This document shows positions 10,335 through 19,008 of a stretch of 64,000 bases of DNA, piece by piece. How positions within the stretch are numbered: position 1 is the stretch's first letter; every line of letters begins with the position of its first letter. Source of the stretch: an uncultured Planctomycetaceae bacterium (GTDB taxonomy: Bacteria > Planctomycetota > Planctomycetia > Planctomycetales > Planctomycetaceae); contig CALSLT010000050.1 of NCBI GenBank assembly GCA_943787265.1, positions 23,891 to 87,890 on the forward strand, given 5' to 3'. Below the pieces are notes generated by a model. It ran no database searches. It was not told the DNA's origin and saw only the letters and a program-made list of their open reading frames with translations. A program made the position numbers and the translations under genes.

Positions 10335-10369
10335 AAAGGCACTGGTCAGCTTGGCCAGTGCCTTTTTTT
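10335..10369 (+). terminator. Rho-independent terminator of rplX
   Basis: An 11-bp perfect stem (AAAGGCACTGG at 10335-10345 with CCAGTGCCTTT at 10355-10365) with a 9-base loop runs into a T tract at 10363-10369, 27 bases after the rplX stop. Confidence 0.9.
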
Positions 10370-10452
10370 CGTGGAGACTTTTCGACGACGCAAGTTACGA
10401 TCCGAAACGAAGTTTTGAGTGTTCGGCCAACTCAGCTTGAGGGATTTCTCGA

Positions 10453-11397
10453 ATGGCACTCCTCTACACAGATCCGATCTTTCTGCAGCACGAAACGGGC
10501 AAGCATCCTGAGTCGGCGGAAAGACTACGTTCAGTGGCTGCTCATCTGGACGCGGCAAAATTGCCCGGTCGATTTGAGGCAGGGAAGATCGTGCCAGCGA
10601 CGATCGAGCAGCTCGCGCGAGTCCACTCGGCGGGACACATTGAACGAGTGCGCGAGTTTGCAGAGCAGGGCGGCGGCAGGATTGAAGCGGACACCGTCGT
10701 TAGCCGGAAGTCGTATGATGTTGCGATGCGGGCAGCAGGAACCGCCTGCGACGCCGTGGACCGAGTGTTAAAAGAAGAGCATACTCGAGCCTGCTGTCTG
10801 ACACGTCCGCCGGGGCATCACGCGTTGGCCGATGATCCGATGGGGTTCTGTCTGTTCAACAATGCGGCTGTTGCGGCGCGGCAGGCAATTGCTGAGCACA
10901 AGCTTTCTCGCGTTCTGATCGTTGATTGGGATGTCCATCACGGAAACGGTACTCAGGACATCTTCTACGACGATGCCGAAATCTATTTTCTCTCGGCGCA
11001 TCGGTTTCCGTTTTATCCGGGCAGCGGCACTCGGGAAGAAACTGGAACGGGGCAGGGACTCGGCACAGTCTTCAATCTACCGGTTGAATACGGGACGGCC
11101 AGACGCCAGTACCTCACAGAGTTCGAGCAACTCCTCGCCGACTGCGCGAAACGCTGTCGGCCAGAACTGGTCATCATCAGCGCAGGATTCGACGCTCACC
11201 GACTGGATCCGATCGGCTCGCTGGATTTGGAAACTGAAGACTTTGCTACGCTAACGAGGCTCGTGCTGGACGTTGCCGACGAATACAGCGATGGACGATG
11301 CGTCAGCTTGCTCGAAGGCGGCTACAACGTGCAGGCTCTGGCGGAGTCAGTCGAGCAGCACCTGACCGTGATCGCCGATCGCGCCGCGAAATCGTGA
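10453..11397 (+). CDS. Histone deacetylase-family zinc hydrolase (acetoin-utilisation/acetylpolyamine type)
   Basis: A 314-residue protein covering the whole arginase/deacetylase fold. It shows the family signatures in order: HPESAER near the N-terminus, RPPGHHA (catalytic His pair), DWDVHHGNG (zinc-binding Asp/His), SAGFDAH (zinc-binding Asp) and LLEGGYN. Bacterial members hydrolyse acetyl groups from lysines or acetylated amines in the cytosol; the substrate cannot be told from sequence. The ATG at 10453 has GAGGG nine bases upstream (10439-10443). It lies downstream of the rplX terminator, so it is transcribed on its own. Confidence 0.9.
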   Translation: MALLYTDPIFLQHETGKHPESAERLRSVAAHLDAAKLPGRFEAGKIVPATIEQLARVHSAGHIERVREFAEQGGGRIEADTVVSRKSYDVAMRAAGTACDAVDRVLKEEHTRACCLTRPPGHHALADDPMGFCLFNNAAVAARQAIAEHKLSRVLIVDWDVHHGNGTQDIFYDDAEIYFLSAHRFPFYPGSGTREETGTGQGLGTVFNLPVEYGTARRQYLTEFEQLLADCAKRCRPELVIISAGFDAHRLDPIGSLDLETEDFATLTRLVLDVADEYSDGRCVSLLEGGYNVQALAESVEQHLTVIADRAAKS

Positions 11398-11535
11398 TTC
11401 CGGTCTCAGTCGTCGCGCGGCTGTGGTCGATCTGATCTTGCGGCATCACTCTCGTTTGTTGGAACATTGCCTCCAAACACGTCACGCGAGATGTCAGTCG
11501 CACTCGAATGTGTCCGTTTACTCGAGGCAGCGGAA

Positions 11536-12813
11536 ATGTTGGTCGACAGGGAACCTGACCTCGTAACGTCGGCAGAGACCGTCAGAATTCTCCGAGTTTT
11601 CTGTTTCGGGCTGCTGCTGCGATTGGCATTGGTCATTGTGTTCCAGTCTAGCGGGGTCGAGCAGACGCTGAAGCTGACCAGAGATGGGTTCATGTACGAT
11701 CAGACCGGCAAGCAGATTGCAGAGCACTACCGAACCGGCGGCGACACAGACTGGCCTGCTCGTGTGACCGGGTTTCTCGATCACCTCTACGAGTACTTTG
11801 TCGGGATTACCTATTACCTGATCGACGATTCGATGCTTGCCGTAAGAGTAATTAACTCGCTGTGTGGAAGCCTCGTAATTCTCATCACATGGCGAATGGC
11901 TCGCTATGTCTCAGACGCCGATACGGCATTCCGCTGCGGCGTCTGGGCATGCATCTTCCCGACGCTGGTCTATTACTCCTGCCTCCCAGTTCGCGACGCA
12001 CAGAGTGCGCTTGGGATGAGCCTCGTGTTCTTTGGCATGACGGCTATTACATCTGCTGGGAAGCCTTTGCACATGATGTCGCTGCCGCTGGGGCTGTGCC
12101 TGACGGCTGGCTATCGCGCATACATGGCGTCTGCACTCGTCGTTCTAATTCCAGCGGCTTGGTTGGCGACATTATTATTTAGCTGGTCAAGAAAGAATCC
12201 ACAGTTGGCATGCCGAAATATACTCGTCGCCGTCCTTGCAGTGGGGGCCATTGGTCCCGCTGCCGTTGCCGAGCTATCTTCAACCCGTAAGGCGGAGAGA
12301 GCGACGGATGTCAATCGCTGGAACAAAGTTCGACGAAAACTGAATAGTGGAAGCGGGGCCGTTTATGAGAAAGACGCTGTCCCGAGTCTTGGAAGGTCAG
12401 CTATAGAGACGACTCAGAGCGTCAGTATCGGACTCTACTTCTTCTTCGTCAGCGTTAATCCAACCGAGATGAGCAGCATCCGGCAATGGATTGCGCTCCC
12501 GGAAGTCTTGATCGTTCTGTATATGATCCCAAAACTGTTTCGGGGGGGGGGGGGGCGTCGAGTCATGCGGCATCACAGATTTGAATTCCTGTCTGTGCTG
12601 CTCGTTGTTGGCGCAATTACGTTGGCCTATGCCAGCGTCACGACCAACGCGGGGCCGTTGATGAGATGGCGACTTCAGGTTGTTAACGTGTATATCGTGG
12701 TCGCAGCAATCGGTTTCGCCCAGTCGTATTCATGTGGATCGCGAGAGCAAGACGAAACGTCAAACCACGATCGTAGCCCAGATGCGGAGTTACTGTCAGA
12801 AGTCGTGGCGTGA
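11536..12813 (+). CDS. Polytopic membrane protein, probable GT-C-type glycosyltransferase (ArnT/PMT-like)
   Basis: About 425 residues with 9-10 hydrophobic helices, a short cytosolic N-terminus, and a first periplasmic-type loop bearing DGFMYDQTGKQIAEHY, which resembles the acidic first loop of dolichyl-phosphate-mannose/ArnT glycosyltransferases. The segments LAVRVINSLCGSLVILITW and FPTLVYYSCLPVRDAQS follow the usual pattern of that fold. I infer transfer of a lipid-linked sugar at the cell envelope; no catalytic assay motif proves it. The ATG at 11536 has GAGG eight bases upstream; upstream in-frame starts (TTG 11467, ATG 11491) lack a ribosome site. A run of 14 G at 12542-12555 sits inside the coding frame, making the last ~85 residues sensitive to slippage. 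Confidence 0.6.
   Translation: MLVDREPDLVTSAETVRILRVFCFGLLLRLALVIVFQSSGVEQTLKLTRDGFMYDQTGKQIAEHYRTGGDTDWPARVTGFLDHLYEYFVGITYYLIDDSMLAVRVINSLCGSLVILITWRMARYVSDADTAFRCGVWACIFPTLVYYSCLPVRDAQSALGMSLVFFGMTAITSAGKPLHMMSLPLGLCLTAGYRAYMASALVVLIPAAWLATLLFSWSRKNPQLACRNILVAVLAVGAIGPAAVAELSSTRKAERATDVNRWNKVRRKLNSGSGAVYEKDAVPSLGRSAIETTQSVSIGLYFFFVSVNPTEMSSIRQWIALPEVLIVLYMIPKLFRGGGGRRVMRHHRFEFLSVLLVVGAITLAYASVTTNAGPLMRWRLQVVNVYIVVAAIGFAQSYSCGSREQDETSNHDRSPDAELLSEVVA
12542..12555 (+). repeat. Homopolymeric G14 tract inside the membrane protein gene
   Basis: Fourteen consecutive G bases encode the Arg-Gly4 stretch between two membrane segments. Gain or loss of one base would shift the frame and remove the C-terminal part. 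Such tracts act as phase-variation switches in other bacteria; that role here is inference. Confidence 0.9.
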
Positions 12814-12828
12814 GAGATTGAAGAAAGG

Positions 12829-12890
12829 TGGCGTATCCTGCTGAGGGAATTGACTCTTCAGCCGCCCACAATGGGCACAAGGATACGCCA
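12829..12890. repeat. Inverted repeat just upstream of the IS256-family transposase
   Basis: An 11-bp perfect inverted repeat (TGGCGTATCCT at 12829-12839, AGGATACGCCA at 12880-12890) brackets about 40 bases, and its right arm ends on the A of the transposase ATG. It may be part of the left end of the element or a hairpin hiding the start codon. No matching copy was found downstream of the transposase, so the element's ends remain undefined. Confidence 0.7.
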
Positions 12891-14203
12891 TGAGAAACGC
12901 TACGAGAGATGTTGATCAAATTCCAGCCAGGGATTCAGAGGACGGGATTCCCTCGCCGGAGGTGTTGAAGTTTCGAGCGAATTTCGAGAGCCGCAGTCCT
13001 TTGGATGAGTTGCTTCGCGAGGGAGCCAGACGGATGCTGCAGGCGGCGATTGATGCCGAAGTCGATGATTTTCTGGCAGAGCATTCTGGTCGCCGAGATG
13101 AGCAGGGCCGTCGCTTGGTTGTTCGCAATGGATCACTGCCCGAGCGGGAAATTTTAACGGCAGCTGGCACGCTTCCGGTGCGTCAGCCGCGAGTTCGTGA
13201 CAGATCTCCCGAGGCGGCCGATCGAGTCCGTTTTTCGCCGCAGGTGCTGCCCCCGTATCTGAAAAGAACGAACTCGATCGAAGAGCTGATTCCGTGGCTG
13301 TACCTGAAAGGAATTTCCACCGGCGATTTTTCTGAAGCCCTGCAGGCACTTGTTGGAGAGCGAGCCAAAGGACTCAGTGCTAACGTCGTTGTCAGACTCA
13401 AAGAACAATGGTCCGACGAATACGAAGAGTGGTCCAAACGCGATTTGTCTCAGCAGCAGTACGTCTATGTGTGGGCCGACGGTATCCACGTCAACGTCCG
13501 ACTGGAAGACGATGCCAATAAAAAACAGTGCATTCTCGTGCTGATCGGTGCCACCGCAGATGGTCGCAAAGAGTTGATCGCGATCCTCGACGGATACCGC
13601 GAAAGCGAACAAAGCTGGAGCGAACTGCTGCTCGGCCTGAAGCATCGCGGGCTGGCGATGACTCCGAAAGTGGCAGTCGCCGATGGAGCACTCGGCTTCT
13701 GGGCCGCCGCCCGAAAGGTTTTTCCTGAGATGCGTGAGCAACGCTGCTGGGTTCACAAAACAGCCAACGTGCTCAACAACCTGCCGAAGAGTGTGCAGCC
13801 CAAAGCGAAATCAGACCTGCACGACATCTGGCAGGCCGAAACTCGTGAAGCGGCCAACAACGCCTTCGATCACTTCGTGGAAAAATACAAAGCGAAGTAT
13901 CCGAAATCCTGCGAATCACTCAGCAAAGATCGCGAGGTACTGCTGACCTTCTACGACTTCCCCGCCGAGCACTGGGCTCACCTGAGAACGACCAATCCAA
14001 TTGAATCGACCTTTGCCACCATCCGTCTGAGACACCGCCGAACCAAAGGCAGCGGCACACGCCGAACCAGTCTGGCCATGATGTTCAAGCTGGCCGAATC
14101 CGCCTCAAAGAAATGGAGAAGACTCAGAGGCTACGAACAAATCACACTCGTCATCCAGGGACAACTTTTCGTCGACGGAACCCTGCAGGAAAACGCCGCC
14201 TGA
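12890..14203 (+). CDS. IS256-family transposase (mutator type)
   Basis: A 437-residue full-length DDE transposase. Motifs: the N-terminal SPLDELLREGARRMLQAAI helix, RNGSLPEREILTAAG, then the catalytic core with WADGIHVNVRL (first Asp), VADGALGFWAA (second Asp) followed by EQRCWVHKTANVLNNLPK, and the final TTNPIESTFATIRLRHRRT (catalytic Glu). This looks uninterrupted and possibly active. It moves DNA through a circular intermediate in well-studied relatives. It lies directly upstream of the IS3-family element, part of a cluster of three IS types. Confidence 0.93.
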   Translation: MRNATRDVDQIPARDSEDGIPSPEVLKFRANFESRSPLDELLREGARRMLQAAIDAEVDDFLAEHSGRRDEQGRRLVVRNGSLPEREILTAAGTLPVRQPRVRDRSPEAADRVRFSPQVLPPYLKRTNSIEELIPWLYLKGISTGDFSEALQALVGERAKGLSANVVVRLKEQWSDEYEEWSKRDLSQQQYVYVWADGIHVNVRLEDDANKKQCILVLIGATADGRKELIAILDGYRESEQSWSELLLGLKHRGLAMTPKVAVADGALGFWAAARKVFPEMREQRCWVHKTANVLNNLPKSVQPKAKSDLHDIWQAETREAANNAFDHFVEKYKAKYPKSCESLSKDREVLLTFYDFPAEHWAHLRTTNPIESTFATIRLRHRRTKGSGTRRTSLAMMFKLAESASKKWRRLRGYEQITLVIQGQLFVDGTLQENAA

Positions 14204-14308
14204 CTCAGCCTCAGGCCACGACAATTGACAATAGTTCCGGTCTGATTGCGTTAGCCCATGACTGTTGGATACCTGAAAGATTTCCAAAAATTCTTTCAAG
14301 AGACCGTT

Positions 14309-14626
14309 ATGCCAGAGAAATCGAAGCGTGTACGTCGTTCATTCAGTGATCAGTTCAAGCAGGACGCAGTCGACCTTGTCGTCAAGCAGGGGTACTCGTT
14401 CAAGGCGGCAGCGGACGCCGTTGGCGTTGGTGCGAAGAGTCTCAGGGACTGGCACGCAAAGTTGGCTCCTGAGCCTGAACCGTGCGATGACGACGCCTCG
14501 GCCGCTGCGTTGCAGGATGAGATCAAGCGTCTGAAGAAGCGTCTGAAGAAGCGTTTGCAGCGAGTTGAAATGGAACGTGAAATCTTAAAAAAAGCCACAG
14601 CGTACTTCGCGAGGGAGTCACATTGA
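14309..14626 (+). CDS. IS3-family OrfA (helix-turn-helix DNA-binding subunit)
   Basis: A 105-residue protein starting at ATG 14309 (MPEKSKRVRRSFSDQFKQDA). It has the IS3/IS911 OrfA helix-turn-helix (QGYSFKAAADAVGVGAKSLR) and a C-terminal leucine-zipper helix (LQDEIKRLKKRLKKRL) with a duplicated KKRL unit. It ends at TGA 14624, overlapping the beginning of the orfB frame. In this family OrfA binds the terminal repeats, and ribosomal slippage makes the active OrfAB fusion. Confidence 0.88.
   Translation: MPEKSKRVRRSFSDQFKQDAVDLVVKQGYSFKAAADAVGVGAKSLRDWHAKLAPEPEPCDDDASAAALQDEIKRLKKRLKKRLQRVEMEREILKKATAYFARESH
14587..14593 (+). promoter_or_regulatory. A7 slippery site for -1 ribosomal frameshift between orfA and orfB
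   Basis: The heptamer A AAA AAA sits in the orfA frame as the tail of TTA plus two AAA codons. Slipping back one base enters the orfB frame and continues open through 14623 into the transposase. This is the usual IS3 mechanism; the direction (-1) matches the frame offset of the two genes. Confidence 0.75.
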
Positions 14627-15507
14627 AATACGCATGGATCAAGCAGCATCGTGACTCATTTTCGGTGAAATCGATGTGTCGAACGCTCGATATCAGCACG
14701 AGCGGATACTACAGGTGGCTGAAGGCCGGGCCCGGCTTGAGGGGTCAACGATCGGCTCGAATTCGCACATCGATCAAGTAGGTGTACGACGAGTCCCACG
14801 GAATCTATGGCAGTTACAAAATTGCTGATCGACTCAAGAAGGATGACTCTCTGGAAGCAGCATGCCGTAACACAGTCGCCACGGCGATGCGTGAAATGGG
14901 ACTGAAAAGCAAGGTTTCAAAGAAGTTCTCGCCAACAACAACCGTTTCTGATCCAGCAAAAGCGGCCGCACCAAATGTTCTCAACCAGTCCTTCAAAACC
15001 GACGCCCCGAACAGAAAGTGGGCGACCGACATCACGTACTTGCCGACGACTGCCGGCTGGGTTTACCTGGCTGTTGTCCTGGACCTGTTCAGCCGCAAGG
15101 TCGTTGGCTGGGCGATTTCTGAAAGTCTCGCCACACCACTGGTCAGTTCGGCTCTTCGTAACGCCGTTGAATTACGAAAGCCCGATACGAACGGCTTGCT
15201 TCATCACAGCGATCGAGGCTCGCAGTACACCAGCGATGATTACCAACAGACTCTGAAAACTCTCAACATGACCTGCTCGATGAGTCGTACGGGTTGCTGC
15301 TACGACAATGCCGTCATGGAACGTTTCTTCTGGTCGCTCAAGCACGAGTGGACGAAGTTCGAATCCTTCGACAACATCTGCGACGCCAGGCTCAGCGTCT
15401 TCCAGTACATCGACACTTTCTACAACTCAAAGCGAATCCATCAGACCCTCGGATACCGAACACATGACGAATGTGAAGAACAGTATCAAGCAAAACTAGC
15501 CGTCTAA
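14623..15507 (+). pseudogene. IS3-family OrfB transposase with in-frame amber stop
   Basis: The orfB frame is readable from TTG 14623 (KYAWIKQHRDSFSVKSMCR) but meets TAG at 14779-14781, where relatives have Gln just before VYDESHGIYGSYKIADRL; CAG to TAG is the simplest change. Downstream the integrase core is complete: WATDITYLPT (Asp), LLHHSDRGSQYTSDDY (Asp) and GCCYDNAVMERFFWSLKHEW (Glu), ending at TAA 15505. Without suppression, neither the fusion nor OrfB alone is made, so this copy is probably immobile. Confidence 0.85.
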
Positions 15508-15511
15508 AAAA

Positions 15512-16666
15512 CTATTTCAGGTGTCCACCACAAGTGGGCAATCGCAGATAGCTTCTCTCATGCGTAGCCACGACCGCGTTCTGATGAACGATCTCCACGC
15601 GATCGACGTAGGCTTTCATCGTGACCGATTGAAAAGCACAGTGCCGCGGAACGCTGTAACTCACGTTGTCGAAGCGGGCGAACTGGTACTTGTCAACTTT
15701 GGCTTCCCGTCGAATACTCGTATCGAAACCGTGCTTCGGTAATCCCGCAGAGGCATCGCGGTCCTGCTCAAAACGAACGCCGATCGTCTCCGTTTTGCCG
15801 CTGCTTTTCCGGTCATGGTCGCGTACGCAGCACTCGCGCAGATAGACGTTGAGTTCGGCCATCTGCATCTGCGGAATCGGCGTCGACCACTTCCGCTCCA
15901 GCGTCTTCACGCGATTCTCGACCACCGGCTTTTCATTGCCGCTGGCCGGAAGACAGAACAGCGGTTCGAAAGCAAAGTGACTGGCCAGTGCGGCGTAGCG
16001 CGAGTTGACCTTCCGCTCGCGGCTTGAAAGAACGGCGTCCGCCACCGTCGGAGGATTGTCCCACCAGACTTCTTTCGGCACGCAACCAAAGAAGCCAAAC
16101 GCTTGAGCCATGCCTTCCAGAATCGCCTCGGTCCGCTGAGTCGGGAACGCAATCGCGAACGGAGCGTTCGAATACGACCACACCAGAATCAGCACGTTGA
16201 CCTTGCGACGACCGTCCGGAAAGTCGACCTGAATCTCGCCGAAGTCTGCTTCGACACGCTGCCCCGGATCGTGATCCAGAGGAATGAACGTCTCGCGTTT
16301 CGACTTGCGATGCTGCTTCACAAAGCGACGCACCGAATCGTAAGCGCTCTGATAACGACCTTCGTCGCCAGCATCGTCACTGTCCTCATCCCGCAGCCGC
16401 TCGAAAATCCGCATCGCCGTATGACGCTGCTTCGGCGGCGAAGACTCATCCTGTTTCAGAATCTCAAGAATCCGAGCCTTGAATGGTCCCAGCTTGGGAG
16501 CTGACTGACGCGACCGCTTCGCGTACGGCCGCGGTTCTGACTCACCACGCAGAATCTGCCGAACCTTCTGTCGCGAATGATGAAAACGCCGAGCAATCTC
16601 GCGAATGCTCATCCCATCACGATGAGCACGCCTGATCCGTCCACCGTAAGCATCCTTCGCCCCCAA
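15512..16666 (-). pseudogene. IS21-family transposase IstA, 3'-truncated by the IS3 element
   Basis: Minus strand. HTH DGMSIREIARRFHHSRQKV, then an integrase catalytic core with EADFGEIQVDF (Asp) and VWWDNPPTVADAV (Asp), and SGNEKPVVENRVKTLER (Glu), as in IstA. The homology stops after ATHERSY; the last ~11 residues and stop are supplied by the IS3 right end. IstA is usually about 500 residues and is followed by the ATPase istB, which is absent. The start is uncertain: TTG 16666 (then GAKDAYGGRIRRAH) fits the family best, ATG 16612 would cut into the HTH, and the frame stays open to 16849. Confidence 0.82.
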
Positions 16667-17037
16667 AGCTCTGAACCTGAATGATTCAAAGCTTCCAGAG
16701 ACTGCTACGGTGGGGCCATTTTCAACGCCGATCAGCTCTCCGAAGTGGGTCCGTTTTGAACGCCTATCTCCATGAAAGACTGATTGAGAACATTCGGTGC
16801 GGCCACCTTTGCTGTATCTCATCCTGTAACACCGCCGTGGAAGAGTCATCGCGGACGACCGGGCTCGCTTGCCAGTTGTTCGTGCCGGCCTCTCAGGTTG
16901 CTTGTTGCAACAGCCTCCTCGGCCTCCCTGAACGAGTAGCCCTGCTTGACGACGAGATTAACTGGGCCTGCTTGCGAGCCCCACGTCGTCGAGCCATCGG
17001 TGGTCGTACGTCTGGTGTGGGCCCGCCGCGATGTGAG

Positions 17038-18201
17038 TCAGCCGTCGTACGGAATCAGCCGGAAGCGTCCGCCGTGGCGTTTAGCCATTTGTTTCATGAA
17101 CTGGTGCGAGCTGAATGCTTCGACAAGTTTTCGGTAGTCGCTGCGCGAGCCGGCCGTTTCGCGGGCACCAGTTCGGTCGTCATCCAGCAGCCGGTTGTAC
17201 GCGCGTCGCATGTTGTCGGTGAATGGGGCATCGAAGGCGAAGGTATGGATCTCGGTCTTTCCCGACTTCAGGCTCAACAGATCCTGCTCAACGCGATAGG
17301 TGAAACTGCCATCGGTCAGGAAGTACAGAATGTCCGGTTGCAGTCTTAGTGCGTGCTGGAGAGCGATTCTTGGCTCGGTATTCCCTTCAGCTTTTATGTC
17401 CTTCATCCAGTAAAGGTATTTCAGCTTCGGTTGCTCGGCGGCCTGGACAGGAACAGGCGATGGCATGGGGATCGAGAAGTCGTTGAAGAAGATGAGATAG
17501 AATTCGGACTCCGGCCCCATTCCCTGGATCGACTTGATCAGTTCGAGCTTCATGCGTTTGAAGCGAGTCTTCGCTTCAGTGTCGTGGGGATGGTTCATGC
17601 TGCGAGAACAGTCCAGCACAAAAACGACTCGTCGACCAATCGGCCTGAGACCAAAGAACGAGTCCGCAGCGTCGCTTCCTTCTCCGTCGCCGAATCCGTC
17701 ACCACTGCCAAGGCCATCTCGCGAACCGGATGCCGAACCAACCGGTGTCGTGGCGCCGCCAACGTTCGCGTTCAGCCAAGGAGAACTCACCGCACTTGCG
17801 ATCAGCAGAGACTGCTCGCCTGTCGGCATTAAGGAGTCATGAGGATTCGTGAGCTGACTCTGGTAATCAGCCATCGACTGCCCGCCAGTAATGAGTGGCG
17901 GACTCAGATCGGCCAATGCGAGCGCGTCCTCAAACTGAAGTTCACCGTCGGCCGACGATTCTGAATCAGACATCGTCATCAAAGCGTCGATCGATGGCAG
18001 GCCTTCGTTCTGGGAAGGGATCGCGTACCAGATCAGTCCGCAGGCGGTGAGCAGGCACGCGTGGACAATCAGCGAAATCGTACAGGCTGATAAGTAGGCT
18101 CGAGCGTCAGAATCACGAGCCGCGACGTCAACGGTGCCGGCAGGCTGAGTCGCTGCCGTTACCTTTGCGTGAGGCAGCAGATTTGTCGCGATTGCGCTCA
18201 C
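17038..18201 (-). CDS. Membrane-anchored von Willebrand factor A-domain protein
   Basis: A 387-residue protein with a GTG start (18199-18201) preceded by an AGGGA site. One membrane helix lies at about residues 38-58 (ISLIVHACLLTACGLIWYA), followed by a low-complexity Gly/Ser/Asp linker (GSGDGFGDGEGSD). From about residue 190 a VWA domain begins with VVFVLDCSRSMN, a MIDAS-like DxSxS motif, and later DILYFLTDGSF. VWA domains bind partners through a metal ion; in planctomycetes such proteins are usually of unknown role. It stands alone, facing the IS cluster, with 250 bases of promoter space to the DCC gene on the other strand. Confidence 0.8.
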   Translation of the reverse strand: MSAIATNLLPHAKVTAATQPAGTVDVAARDSDARAYLSACTISLIVHACLLTACGLIWYAIPSQNEGLPSIDALMTMSDSESSADGELQFEDALALADLSPPLITGGQSMADYQSQLTNPHDSLMPTGEQSLLIASAVSSPWLNANVGGATTPVGSASGSRDGLGSGDGFGDGEGSDAADSFFGLRPIGRRVVFVLDCSRSMNHPHDTEAKTRFKRMKLELIKSIQGMGPESEFYLIFFNDFSIPMPSPVPVQAAEQPKLKYLYWMKDIKAEGNTEPRIALQHALRLQPDILYFLTDGSFTYRVEQDLLSLKSGKTEIHTFAFDAPFTDNMRRAYNRLLDDDRTGARETAGSRSDYRKLVEAFSSHQFMKQMAKRHGGRFRLIPYDG

Positions 18202-18453
18202 TGTCAGAATCCCTGAAACCTTGCGTTTACCCGGTCAAAACGTATCAGCCGGAACCTTCATTCGTTCCGACAGCGTACCTGCCGGAAGGGTAGCTGGCAA
18301 AACGGAATGCTGTTCGCACGGCCGTTTTACAGCCTTCTCGACATCGCTGCGTCGTGTTCCGGTGAGTATGCCAGCTATCCGACCAGAAAATCCGGTTAAG
18401 CCTCGCGGCTGAAAGCGGTACTGTACGGTGACACTTCATCAGGATCGCCCCAA

Positions 18454-18864
18454 ATGACACCCGTGGCTGAGCCGAGACCTATCCTGTTTTTCGACGGCGT
18501 CTGTGGACTCTGTAACCGCTTCGTCGATTTCGTGCTGAAACACGATCGCCGCGGGCGAGTTTGCGTGGCACCACTTCAAGGTTCAACGGCTGAAGCATCC
18601 CTTCCCGAAGAGATTGTCCGAGGCCTGGATACCGTCGTTCTGCTTGACGGCGAGTCGTGGCACATTCGGTCCAGTGCAATCGTCCGGATCTTCTGGAAGA
18701 TCGGTGGACTATGGAGCATTCTCGGAACGCTGTTGTGGTTCATTCCGAAACCGCTTCGCGATCTCGGCTACAAGATCATCGCTCGGAGTCGGTACCGCCT
18801 GTTTGGTAAGAAAGAAACCTGTCGACTGCCGACTGCCGCTGAGCGTGATCGATTTCTTGAGTAA
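18454..18864 (+). CDS. DCC-family thiol-disulfide oxidoreductase-like protein (DUF393/YuxK)
   Basis: A 136-residue protein with the defining N-terminal FFDGVCGLCNRFVDFVL motif (Asp-Cys-Cys), a thioredoxin-like arrangement, then SSAIVRIFWKIGGLWSIL and the C-terminal YRLFGKKETCRLPT typical of the family. No signal peptide; one hydrophobic helix near residue 85 may touch the membrane. The redox partner is unknown. ATG 18454 has AGGA upstream. Confidence 0.87.
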   Translation: MTPVAEPRPILFFDGVCGLCNRFVDFVLKHDRRGRVCVAPLQGSTAEASLPEEIVRGLDTVVLLDGESWHIRSSAIVRIFWKIGGLWSILGTLLWFIPKPLRDLGYKIIARSRYRLFGKKETCRLPTAAERDRFLE

Positions 18865-19008
18865 CGGTTGTACGGCGATCGCCGACTTCGACGTTGGAAT
18901 TGTCATAAACTGCACACTGTCGGTCTGCGTGTTATTTACTCTGCCGTGCAGCTTCCTCATGATTTCTGAACTCGTCAGTCGTTCTGTCCTGTGAGGAGAT
19001 TCTTGTCG

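Larger units (their letters stand above)
14263..15530 (+). mobile_element. IS3-family insertion sequence (two-ORF, inactivated)
   Basis: Terminal inverted repeats: left end TGTTGGATACCTGAAAGATT from 14263, right end (reverse strand) TGGTGGACACCTGAAATAGT from 15530, identical at about 16 of 20 positions and starting with TG as is usual for IS3. Inside are orfA and orfB in different frames linked by an A7 slippery site. No clear target duplication is seen: the left flank belongs to the IS256 side and the right flank to an IS21 istA gene, so one flank has been lost by later rearrangement. Confidence 0.85.

Noticed and set aside
12829..14262. Exact boundaries and target duplication of the IS256-family element
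   Set aside because: No convincing inverted repeat pair could be matched across the transposase, so the ends were not called.
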